NCBI GenBank assembly: GCA_003345595.1 | Contig: PRDI01000077.1 | Span: 1 to 35,546 of the forward strand | Source: Candidatus Thorarchaeota archaeon | GTDB lineage: Archaea; Asgardarchaeota; Thorarchaeia; Thorarchaeales; Thorarchaeaceae | DNA length: 35,546 nt | Direction: 5' to 3' | Shown: in pieces, positions 1 through 7,398 of the stretch | Numbering within the stretch: the first letter of the stretch is position 1 | How the letters are laid out: the number at the start of each line of letters is the position of its first letter | The notes under the pieces: generated by a model | What the model was told of the DNA's origin: nothing | Database searches by the model: none | Seen by the model: only the letters and a program-made list of their open reading frames with translations | Program-made: the position numbers and the translations under genes

Positions 1-1378
1 TCTTCCTGATTCTGCGCAGCAGTTCTACAAATCCTGGATCGGCTTTCTCTTGGACCTTCTTCGCGGCCCATACAGGTGTCTTGTACGGAATTGCTTTCAA
101 GCCCAGAGCAATATCGAGCAGCTCTTCATTGCAGCGTCGTATCTGCTCCACGGTTGCCTTGTCCTTCGGGAATCGAATGATGAACTTGAACTCACCAAAG
201 TGCATACTGTTCATTGGCTTGAGGTAGGCCATCAGTTCGAACCCATACTTCTCAACAACGCGCCTTCCCTGGGACAGCGCCTCTGCCCAACGCTTAGGAT
301 GAATGTACGTGCCGACCCATGTCAATCCATCATACTCCGTCAGAACCTTGTAGGCATCAGACGGAAAGTCCACCCATGATTCTGCCTGATCCCCCATCAT
401 CTTGGATACCGCGTCCCAGTCAACCAAGATCTGACGCTTGTCAGCTTTTCTTGAGTCCTCCACATACTTCTCGACCAGCTCGTACTTGGAATCAACTTCT
501 TTCTCGGTGTTGCCGGAAAGGGTGAGCAGGGTCCCATAGTCTGGTTCTCCCTCGAACACTTCCACTGGGGCAGACACACCCAGAAGCATCTTGACAATGG
601 ACAAAGACATGCAGTCTGCATCGTCGACAACTTGCGCTCTTGCTATCCGCTTGAGCAAGTCGGTTGTGGCCACCTCTCCAAAAGTGAAGAGCGCTGCATG
701 TTTTGTGAATTGTTTCTTGGGCCAGAGCTGAAGCGCAATCTTCGTTACAATACCGGTCATCCCCTGCCAGCCGCTGAAGAGGCCTACAAGGTCTGGAAGC
801 GGATACCTGCCAAACCAGTTGCCATCGCCCATGATTCCTGAGCCGGCTCGCACGATTTCTCCGGTGGGAAGGACTACCTCAAGCCCATTGATGAAATCCC
901 CCATGGCACCTCTGACCGTTGACAAATCACACAGTCCCTGCAAAAGAGCGTTTGCCATCACTGAAGTGAAAGGTGGAGCCAAGGGGTATGTGTACCTCAG
1001 CGATGGGTTGTGCTCGTCGAGATACTTTCGAAGATGGCCGAAGGTGACGCCTGGTTCGAGGACAGCGTACATGGCCTCGTCGTCGACCTCGATAATCCTG
1101 TTCATGCGCTTGAGGTCTACAGTGACAGCGCCATCAACCTGCGGTATCGTCAGGCCACCTACGTTCTGTCCAGTAACGAATGGAACAAGTGGGACTCGCT
1201 CCTTGTTCGCAGTCCGGACGATTTGCTGGACCTGTTCAACCGATTCAGGCATCACAACTAGCGCAGGCCGCCGCGGCGGGTTCTCAGTCATGTCGAACGA
1301 ATAGACATACTGTTCAGCAAGCCCGTCAGACACATATGGCTCACCAACAATCGAAGCGAGTTTCTGCTTGAGGGTCAT
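1..1378 (-). CDS. FAD-linked oxidase, GlcD/vanillyl-alcohol-oxidase type (3' end outside window)
   Basis: The reverse strand is open from ATG 1378 to the window edge (459 codons) and reads MTLKQKLASIVGEPYVSDGL. Residues about 35-215 look like a PCMH-type FAD-binding domain, with the pyrophosphate-loop-like stretch PLVPFVTGQNVGGL, and LVGLFSGWQGMTGIVTKI matching the family's PDLxGLFxGxxGxxGIVT element. The rest would be the substrate cap domain. By family knowledge such flavoenzymes oxidise 2-hydroxyacids or related alcohols and pass electrons to a partner; the substrate cannot be read here. A strong ribosome site (AGGAGGGTGA) precedes ATG 1378 and overlaps the end of the SCP2-like gene, 5 bases upstream, so the two are probably one transcript. 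The C-terminus is missing because the window ends. Confidence 0.85.
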   Translation of the reverse strand, partial: MTLKQKLASIVGEPYVSDGLAEQYVYSFDMTENPPRRPALVVMPESVEQVQQIVRTANKERVPLVPFVTGQNVGGLTIPQVDGAVTVDLKRMNRIIEVDDEAMYAVLEPGVTFGHLRKYLDEHNPSLRYTYPLAPPFTSVMANALLQGLCDLSTVRGAMGDFINGLEVVLPTGEIVRAGSGIMGDGNWFGRYPLPDLVGLFSGWQGMTGIVTKIALQLWPKKQFTKHAALFTFGEVATTDLLKRIARAQVVDDADCMSLSIVKMLLGVSAPVEVFEGEPDYGTLLTLSGNTEKEVDSKYELVEKYVEDSRKADKRQILVDWDAVSKMMGDQAESWVDFPSDAYKVLTEYDGLTWVGTYIHPKRWAEALSQGRRVVEKYGFELMAYLKPMNSMHFGEFKFIIRFPKDKATVEQIRRCNEELLDIALGLKAIPYKTPVWAAKKVQEKADPGFVELLRRIRK

Positions 1379-1383
1379 TCGTG

Positions 1384-1743
1384 TCACCCTCCTATCGAAG
1401 AGGAGATCAGTCTGTAGAACTGCAGAGTGGCCCGAGGGTGTCTTAGAAGGCCCTTGACCTTGAGACCGCCGGTCAACAGTGCTCGAATCGGTGAGGTAGC
1501 TCCCTTCACCAGTCTGATGATCGTATCGAGGCTAGCTCTTACCCGAATCGTTGGTTGAGGGTTGTCACCGTGTTCCACTTTGACTCCTTTGTCAAACGTG
1601 ATGGTCACAGGATAGTAGTCGGTTTCAAGCACGACCACCATTCTCCATCTCATGACTTGCACTCTGAAATCGGGTTTCCTTAGTGGTTTGGATATCAGAA
1701 CTGCCAGTATGTTGCCGATGAAATCCCTCGGTTGCTCAAGCAT
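1384..1743 (-). CDS. SCP2-like sterol/lipid carrier domain protein
   Basis: This 119-residue protein is essentially one SCP2-type domain. Its second half has the family pattern: a strand pair (YPVTITFDKGVKVEHGDN), a polar turn, then RASLDTIIRLVKGATSPIRALLTGGLKVKG, equivalent to the canonical 'L..l..G..sp..a...Gklkv.G' signature. SCP2 domains bind fatty acyl chains or sterol-like lipids in a hydrophobic tunnel. The frame stays open upstream to 2001, but that part is low-complexity and unlike a domain, and GAGGGTGA sits five bases before ATG 1743, so I place the start there. It is followed after 5 bases by the FAD-linked oxidase, suggesting the carrier may present or remove a lipid-like substrate; that link is inference. 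Confidence 0.72.
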   Translation of the reverse strand: MLEQPRDFIGNILAVLISKPLRKPDFRVQVMRWRMVVVLETDYYPVTITFDKGVKVEHGDNPQPTIRVRASLDTIIRLVKGATSPIRALLTGGLKVKGLLRHPRATLQFYRLISSSIGG

Positions 1744-2299
1744 GTGTTCACCCTCGAATACTTGTCTGGTTCTTTCTGATTTCGAGCCTGTCGTACTTCC
1801 ATCTATTGAAGCCGTTGTACGTACGCGCCAACTTCTAAGTGCGCGTTTGACTTGGAAATCAGATCGAAATTCCCTCTGTTCGCTCCCTCTTATCACCTCC
1901 GTCTTCACCAGGATCCTCAGCTCGTTGGATTGAATCCTATCATTGCCTGGAAACTTGGTGGGAGCACGGTCGTTGAAGTAATTCCGAAGGCTTAGATTCA
2001 TCCGTTTGCCTTTTGCGCCAGTTCCTTTGTCCAGTTTCTGATCTATTCCCAGTCACGAGTATCAAATACACCAGGCTCCATCTCTGGAACTTCGGCAACC
2101 CTACAGTAGTTTGGCATTTTACATGAGAACACCTCCTTCCATCTCTCCACCAAACTATTCACAGTGTATCCAGCAGCATCAGCGGCCGTTCCATCCTGGG
2201 TCTTCGCCTGTACGTCCAGCTCTCGTCGCTGTAACAATAGTCATGACTCAGATTTGGGCACCCGCTCCCTCTCTCGATTTGTGGAATGCAAATCTACCG

Positions 2300-2314
2300 G
2301 GCTATAGAATAGCC
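2300..2314 (+). promoter_or_regulatory. Small dyad overlapping a TATA-like sequence upstream of the hydrophobic peptide gene
   Basis: GGCTAT-aga-ATAGCC is a perfect 6-bp inverted repeat with a 3-base centre, and its core (CTATAGAAT) resembles an archaeal TATA box. Transcription starting about 25 bases downstream would leave a leader of roughly 90 bases before ATG 2423. A protein bound here would compete with TBP. The role is inferred only. Confidence 0.3.
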
Positions 2315-2345
2315 TTGAATACTATCATGAGGGCAGTGTGTTTTG

Positions 2346-2368
2346 GATTGAAGAGTTGCTCTTCAATC
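2346..2368 (+). promoter_or_regulatory. 10-bp perfect inverted repeat in the leader of the hydrophobic peptide gene
   Basis: GATTGAAGAG-ttg-CTCTTCAATC pairs perfectly over 10 bases around a 3-base loop, 54 bases before ATG 2423. It could be an operator for a dimeric repressor or an RNA hairpin in the leader. Confidence 0.45.
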
Positions 2369-2422
2369 AAAGCGGTGTTGAGGAGGTCGTTCACTGAAGG
2401 ACCTCTTTGTGGAGTGGAGAAT

Positions 2423-2716
2423 ATGATAAGTATCCAACTAAAGAGGACTCTTTGTCTTGGATTTGTTTTTGTTTTTGGACTTGTAGCACTTGCAGTGGCT
2501 GGTGGATTTGCTAGCCAAGCAATATACTGCTGGGCAACGGGCAATTTTGATTTGCTCGTAGCAACACTTGCAGGTTTCGGATTGGGTTTCCTTGTCGCTG
2601 GGGCTGAGGCAGCTTTCGGTGCTGGTGTAACGATAGGGGCCGCATTGGCTGGAATGGCAGCTGCTATAGGCCCATTAGGTTGGGCTCTTATAGGTGCGAT
2701 CATCGCAGGTGTGTAG
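2423..2716 (+). CDS. Small hydrophobic Gly/Ala-rich peptide, bacteriocin-precursor-like
   Basis: Starting at ATG 2423, preceded by GGAGTGGAGA, this gives 97 residues. Residues 1-10 are polar with two basic residues (MISIQLKRTL); 11-27 are a hydrophobic helix ending AVAGG; 28-45 are an amphipathic linker; and 46-97 are almost wholly G, A, I, L and V with GxxxG-like spacing (GLGFLVAG, GVTIGAALAGMAAAIG), ending in IAGV. No lysine or arginine follows residue 8. Such a profile fits membrane-inserting peptides such as circular or two-peptide bacteriocin precursors, with AVAGG a possible leader cleavage site. The neighbour 18 bases downstream is SpoIIM-like, the kind of gene that accompanies circular bacteriocins. 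It could instead be an ordinary small membrane protein. Function is inferred from composition and context. Confidence 0.55.
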   Translation: MISIQLKRTLCLGFVFVFGLVALAVAGGFASQAIYCWATGNFDLLVATLAGFGLGFLVAGAEAAFGAGVTIGAALAGMAAAIGPLGWALIGAIIAGV

Positions 2717-2728
2717 ACTCATGACAGT

Positions 2729-2752
2729 GGTAGTATGGATGAAGATACTACC
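2729..2752 (+). promoter_or_regulatory. Hairpin spanning the start codon between the two islet genes
   Basis: GGTAGTAT and ATACTACC form a perfect 8-bp stem with an 8-base loop (GGATGAAG). The stem contains the first two bases of the ATG at 2735. In bacteriocin operons a hairpin after the precursor gene commonly lowers expression of downstream genes; here it would also hide the downstream start codon. Confidence 0.45.
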
Positions 2753-3181
2753 ACCTCTTTCGTTTATTTCAAAGACATCCCCCTAGCTATCTTGACAGGG
2801 ATTCTCATTGGCCTGGGTCTTGCGGTCTATTATCCATTTCCAGTGACTTTTTCTGCGATTCCAATTGACGCATTAAGTTTCATTGTCATGAAGAATCTGT
2901 TTGTTCTCAGTATTCTATACTTCGCAAGGGCTTCACCGGGAATTCAAGTGTTGATTCTTATGAACAACAGCTTAGTTCAAGCATATCTGATATCATCAGC
3001 AATGATTCTAGGAATACAAATCGAAGCAATAGTATCGCTGCTATTTGCAGCATTGGAAAATGGGCTCTTTGCCGGCATCTCTTTAGAATCGAGGAATAAC
3101 GTCATCACAACCAATTGTCGAAAAGTCCGGTATCCCCTTCTGATAATCGTTTCTTCTATACTAGAAGCTCTCATCCTGTAG
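2735..3181 (+). CDS. Integral membrane protein, SpoIIM/DUF95-like
   Basis: 148 residues with about four hydrophobic segments: near 14-32 (IPLAILTGILIGLGLAVYY), 46-64, 68-84 and 90-115, plus a terminal segment 131-148. The run ending ALENGLFAGISLES resembles the HGxxELPA-type element of the SpoIIM/DUF95 family, and NNSLVQAYLISSAMILG resembles its 'Ng...g' helix, but similarity is by pattern only. Members of this family accompany circular bacteriocin structural genes and contribute to secretion or immunity. The start ATG 2735 has only GGTAG-type complementarity and sits in a hairpin, so translation may be weak or coupled to the peptide gene. Local base composition is AT-richer than in flanking genes, as in the peptide gene. 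Confidence 0.55.
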   Translation: MDEDTTTSFVYFKDIPLAILTGILIGLGLAVYYPFPVTFSAIPIDALSFIVMKNLFVLSILYFARASPGIQVLILMNNSLVQAYLISSAMILGIQIEAIVSLLFAALENGLFAGISLESRNNVITTNCRKVRYPLLIIVSSILEALIL

Positions 3182-3930
3182 AAGCCCTGTTCCGTAACTT
3201 GGATTGGGGCTTGTCAAGCCACTGTGTTTGATGTCGGTCTTCGAGTTCAGGGTGCTCTTGAACAAAACTCTCGGCCTGCATCGTTTCGGATACTGCTGAC
3301 TTTGAGCCAATACCTAGTTTGTCTGCGGTCTTCTGATGTTGATCTTGACGCAACATGGAGATGGGATTCTGATTGAGACACCACAGGTAATAGGGATAGG
3401 AGGTCAGAGGTACTCTCCAGTAGCGGCACCAAGATACTGAAATACGTGTCAATGGTAAGCAAACCAGTACAGAAACTAGAGAGATGTAGGTGGGAACACT
3501 GTCATTAGACGCCTTGATGCCTCCGGAGAAGAGTCAGGCCATTATCTCTGTTATGCCTTCCGCGGCAGTTGCCTTTTGGATTAGTTCGTATTTCCTAACG
3601 CTTGGCACGTTGACCGAATAGTTGGCACTGACTGGTCTTCTGACATCGTCTTTGCTCTCTTCCTTTCGATAGTCAATGTAGATGTGTGTGTCACAAGAAG
3701 GCTACTCAGAGGAAGAGCAAGAAAAACACTGAGAGGTATGTTGGAAGAGAATGTCACAACTGCGTATGGGTCAGAGTTTGCCAACCTGATCAGAGAACTG
3801 AAGAAGAAGAAAGACTTCAAGAAGATTGATGGTCATTTCTCAATCTATTGAAGTTGCGGGATTGCCGACTCAATAACACGGGCGGGTCTTCGCGACCCGC
3901 CTATGGGCAGAAAGGCCTGACTCCGCCTCT
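3182..3930. other. Long gene-poor stretch with broken open frames
   Basis: No intact gene is seen. On the plus strand, protein-like pieces lie in shifting frames, including a stretch about 3573-3851 ending in RELKKKKDFKKIDGHFSIY that has no start codon at its head. This pattern fits a decayed gene on the plus strand, but identity is unknown. A minus-strand frame at 3171-3452 has no ribosome site and no recognisable domain. Confidence 0.4.
3881..3901 (-). terminator. GC-rich hairpin after the GNAT-fusion gene
   Basis: GGCGGGTC-ttcgc-GACCCGCC is a perfect 8-bp stem with a 5-base loop, 30 bases beyond the stop of the minus-strand gene that ends at 3931. No T-run follows on the minus strand, so termination is a guess; it could also stabilise the 3' end of the transcript. 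Confidence 0.4.
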
Positions 3931-6900
3931 CTAGAACAGCTCTGTGAGGGTAGCCTGTACCTTCTCCAGGGCCTCGAAGTTCGGAGGATTCACGAACAGG
4001 CACGCCCTGACGACTCTCTCATCGCCCGGCATCAACCAGCACCTGAAGTCCATGCTGATGCATGCGGCCATCTCGTTAGTGCAGACTGCGATTGATCCAG
4101 GATCCAACCCTGCCCAAAGGATCCCTAGTCCTTCATTGCTCTCCTGAGTTCCGCTCCTTCTGAGCCATAGAGAGTTTGTTTCTGGGGTGACAGCGGCAGG
4201 GACTGGCACGTTTCTCAGGTCCACCTCACTACCTCCCCAACGGGTATGCACGATGGAGCCTCCAAAGACACCGTTGAACCCCGGATCCGCAAAAAGGCAT
4301 GGTATGAAAAACAGCGGTGCTTCAGTGGGGTTCTTGATGACCCAGTTGACAAGGACCATGGGACTCTCCGGGGCAGCAAGGTACTGAAGTCTGTATTGCA
4401 CTCCTCGGATTGTCTGCTGGATTTGGCTTGTCCAGCTCACCTCCACCCCCTTCCAGACCCCACCATGCTCGCAGGGCCTAACGTCCATCTTCTCCCTGTT
4501 CGTTTTAACTTGGAAGAAATCCTCCCCCGAGCTGTCATCCCACACTAACGGCTGGACTCCTCCATAGTAATTGTCCATGAACAGCTTGGGTGCGGGCTTC
4601 GGGAATGAAGAACACAGGAGCTCTGTGGAGTGACTGTTCTTGAGAGAAAACAGGCAGCCTCCATAGTCTGCTGAAACAGCGAACTCAGCGACCCCATTGT
4701 TCACGCGGAACACTCTTATGCCCTGCTCCATTCCTTCTGTGACAGTAACCGCGGACCCAGCAGATCCGAGCTGGAGCAACGTGAAATACTCGCGGAACTC
4801 CATGGGCGTGCGTACTCTCACGAGGCCTCTCTCGACTGAGAATCCAACCTTTCTCAGATCTGTGGGCTTCAACGTCAATATGTATTTCTGAAGACCTTGA
4901 ATCACTGTTTCTTTTGACTCATCAGTGCCCTGCTCGGCCGTAAGTGCACTGCCGCCCAAGCGCCTAATATCGGCATCCCACCCCTCTGGCGATTCAACTT
5001 CAACGTTTCCGATTACGGGGGCACTGACGGTGTTTTCGACTGTCAGTTCCGCCTCTGCACTTTGCCTATGAGGGATTATGACGGTCTTCTTGCTGACGGC
5101 AATCATCGGAAGAGTAGGCCGGCGCATACCTGCCTTCTGTATGTTCTCGAATTCGCCTTTGACATTCGCCTTCCAGATTCTCTGGATATCACGCCAGTCG
5201 CTAGCGGCAGCGATGTTCCATACTTCCGAAATGCACTTTGTTTCTTTTCCTTTGAGCCTGAGGGGCTTTGAAACGATGCGTGACAGTTGTCCAGCAGCAA
5301 GATACACAGACTCAAGATTAGTGGCCTTCCATACTTGGCCAGACGCTCCTGACGGGCCACCTGTGGCAACCCACTCCTCCGTAAGAGAGCCAAGCTCACT
5401 AGGTATTGATGGGTAACTCATAAGCAAGTTACCCGTCGGTGCCTCGACTACACCTGCTGGTAGAGGGACGAAGACACGGTCGAAGTTGAGTGGAATGCCA
5501 CCTTCTCTGCCATTGAGTCTGACTTGCATTTCGTGGCTTTCCTGACCTGTGTTTGTGACCCACACTTCGTGCTTGAGCACTGGCGACGAGTTGAGAGCGA
5601 CCCAACGATCCTCTATCACGAGTGGTCTTTCAGGATGGGTGGCAGTGGCTGATACTACTAGGCCTGACTCTGTTTCCCGGACCCTGACATCTCGCTCAGT
5701 GAAGCGGAATGGGCTTAATCCGAAGGGCGGTCCTATCTCTGTTGAAAGGGCCATTTGAGTGATCGAGCTGCCGTAGAGGGTGGACAGTCTGAGTATTGCA
5801 CCTTCGCGCAGGATGCGTGCAGTGTACTGCGGAGCGACCAGCAAGACCTCACGAGTACGGTCGTCTTCTCCAGCAGTGACACGGCCTCCTTGTAAACAGA
5901 AGAGAGATATTCTCGACCTTCCCGTCTTGACCTCTCTCCTCTTGCCAGCCTCATCGAGGTATGAGATAATCATGTATGCCCAGAGATCATGCGTCCCAGC
6001 TGGAAGATCCGGTTGAGTAGTGACAGTGATTACGGCGCCTCCGAGGCCCTCTGGAGCAAGCTCAAACTCGGACTCTGGGGGAGTCATGCTAATGTGCGGT
6101 CCGACCTCCTCGAACATGAGCTTCCCTTTCAGCGTCATCGTAGAGTTGTTGACCAAGGTAATGGGAATGGTTACAGTCCCCGACGGTAGAACACGGCATT
6201 CCTTCCATTTCGTCTGGATATCCACGACTGGTTTTATCCTCAAGCCAGTTCGCAGTATGGACTCCTGTCCATTGAGTCGCAGTTTTGCCACGACTGAAGG
6301 TGTTTTGATGTTTCGGCGATAGAGAGGGGCATCCGGTGAAAGGCTGAAGGGGACTGCCAATGTGAATGACTTCTTGGCCTTGACGCGTGTTCTCGCTTCA
6401 GACACGCCGTCGAAGTGTAGTCCCGGCAAGCCCTCAAGGGCAGCTGCGAAATCCATGTCTCTTGCGGTGCCATTCTCGATTCTGAGTTCGTAGACGGAAG
6501 GGATCCCGCACAGGGTCAAGTGCTGGCTCACCTGTGCCCTCACCACAAGACGCCCGTCATGCATGACTCGTTCAATTCCTGTGATTGACCTTGCGAGGCG
6601 ATCAACCAGAACATGCAAATTGTTCTTGCCGCTCTCAAAGTTGTAGACATAGACGGCCATTCCGTGCTCCGTGGTATCGTCAGGCGCCTGAGCCACGTCC
6701 CTGCGCTGCAGTGTGTACCATGCAGCTGGATCTGGATTTGTCGCGAAGAACGGGGCGCACAGAGGATGCCGTAGTATTCCCGGCACATAGCTCTCCATTT
6801 GCACTCCCTGACCTTCGGGATTCCACATGAGTCCCATCTTCTTGTAGAGCGGGACTGCTCTGAGGTTTCCTGCCCACGTACTGAGATCGACTCTAGCATA

Positions 6901-7251
6901 GCCCTTATGAAGAGCAATCTCGAAGCACTTCATCAGGAGGCGCTTTCCGACCTTCTTGTTGAGCGCATCTGGAGTCACACCAAGCGTTCCGACGTATGCA
7001 GCTTCGGGGTCTCTCCAGTGAGACAGGAGAGTGACAGACCCGATCGGTTTGCTAGTTTGCTTGTCAATCGCGATCAATATGGCAAGCGCTCGCATGGACT
7101 GGTACTGCTTGATTACCCTCTCAGCCGTGAAGGGGACCCCCTGGGTGAATCCATCCGGCCAAAGCGACTCCCAGCTGTTGTACATCTCTGCGAGAGGCTT
7201 TGCAAGTTCGTCGCTATAGTCGCGGATCTCGATCGTCGGTTCGTCTGTCAT
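3931..7251 (-). CDS. GNAT acetyltransferase fused to large beta-sandwich (carbohydrate-type) region
   Basis: 1106 residues from ATG 7251, chosen because AGGAGTG lies 11 bases upstream; a GTG at 7263 overlaps that site. Residues about 5-160 are a GNAT fold: TLGVTPDALNKKVGKRLLMKCFEIA is motif A, with the acetyl-CoA loop NKKVGKRL, and LYKKMGL is the closing element. What follows is a series of beta-rich modules. Stretches such as VTIPITLVNNSTMTLKG and AELTVENTVSAPVIGNVEVESPEGW resemble NEW3/CARDB-type sandwich domains. The last 300 or so residues (NNGVAEFAVSADYGGCLFSL...) resemble a galactose-mutarotase-like supersandwich as in glycoside-processing enzymes. No signal peptide is seen, so it should be cytosolic. 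An aminosugar acetylation or sensing role is a plausible inference, not shown. It is divergent from the sensor kinase gene, with a shared 147-base region between them. Confidence 0.75.
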   Translation of the reverse strand: MTDEPTIEIRDYSDELAKPLAEMYNSWESLWPDGFTQGVPFTAERVIKQYQSMRALAILIAIDKQTSKPIGSVTLLSHWRDPEAAYVGTLGVTPDALNKKVGKRLLMKCFEIALHKGYARVDLSTWAGNLRAVPLYKKMGLMWNPEGQGVQMESYVPGILRHPLCAPFFATNPDPAAWYTLQRRDVAQAPDDTTEHGMAVYVYNFESGKNNLHVLVDRLARSITGIERVMHDGRLVVRAQVSQHLTLCGIPSVYELRIENGTARDMDFAAALEGLPGLHFDGVSEARTRVKAKKSFTLAVPFSLSPDAPLYRRNIKTPSVVAKLRLNGQESILRTGLRIKPVVDIQTKWKECRVLPSGTVTIPITLVNNSTMTLKGKLMFEEVGPHISMTPPESEFELAPEGLGGAVITVTTQPDLPAGTHDLWAYMIISYLDEAGKRREVKTGRSRISLFCLQGGRVTAGEDDRTREVLLVAPQYTARILREGAILRLSTLYGSSITQMALSTEIGPPFGLSPFRFTERDVRVRETESGLVVSATATHPERPLVIEDRWVALNSSPVLKHEVWVTNTGQESHEMQVRLNGREGGIPLNFDRVFVPLPAGVVEAPTGNLLMSYPSIPSELGSLTEEWVATGGPSGASGQVWKATNLESVYLAAGQLSRIVSKPLRLKGKETKCISEVWNIAAASDWRDIQRIWKANVKGEFENIQKAGMRRPTLPMIAVSKKTVIIPHRQSAEAELTVENTVSAPVIGNVEVESPEGWDADIRRLGGSALTAEQGTDESKETVIQGLQKYILTLKPTDLRKVGFSVERGLVRVRTPMEFREYFTLLQLGSAGSAVTVTEGMEQGIRVFRVNNGVAEFAVSADYGGCLFSLKNSHSTELLCSSFPKPAPKLFMDNYYGGVQPLVWDDSSGEDFFQVKTNREKMDVRPCEHGGVWKGVEVSWTSQIQQTIRGVQYRLQYLAAPESPMVLVNWVIKNPTEAPLFFIPCLFADPGFNGVFGGSIVHTRWGGSEVDLRNVPVPAAVTPETNSLWLRRSGTQESNEGLGILWAGLDPGSIAVCTNEMAACISMDFRCWLMPGDERVVRACLFVNPPNFEALEKVQATLTELF

Positions 7252-7398
7252 AAAACAGTCCACTCCTGACTTGGCCGCGTGAACCTACCCACACATTATC
7301 CTATTGGTCTGGGTACTGCCTGCATGGAAAGCGGTCGCCCGAATATTACATCCAAACAAGAGTTTTCTTACGCGGGGAGTGGTAAGGCAGGTGATTTG
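7252..7398. promoter_or_regulatory. Divergent intergenic region between the GNAT-fusion and sensor kinase genes
   Basis: 147 bases separate the two preferred starts, so both promoters must lie here or overlap the genes. A+T-rich stretches near 7291-7300 (ACATTATCCT) and 7341-7350 (GAATATTACA) are possible TATA elements, but neither is a clear match. Confidence 0.35.

Larger units (their letters stand above)
1744..2422. other. Gene-poor stretch between the SCP2 gene and the hydrophobic peptide gene
   Basis: No convincing gene. A minus-strand open frame at 2043-2237 (64 codons, ending VAEVPEMEPGVFDTRDWE) has protein-like composition and may be the tail of a lost gene, but it has no recognised domain and no ribosome site at its first start. 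An AGGAGGTG followed by ATG near 2120 lies inside it and would give only 24 residues. The right part holds two dyads and a TATA-like element, described separately. Confidence 0.5.

Noticed and set aside
819..1304. 161-codon plus-strand open frame
   Set aside because: Antisense to the FAD oxidase, whose conserved motifs are on the minus strand.
1744..2001. N-terminal extension of the SCP2-like protein to an ATG at 2001
   Set aside because: The added 86 residues are low-complexity and not domain-like, while ATG 1743 has a strong ribosome site and gives a normal SCP2 length.
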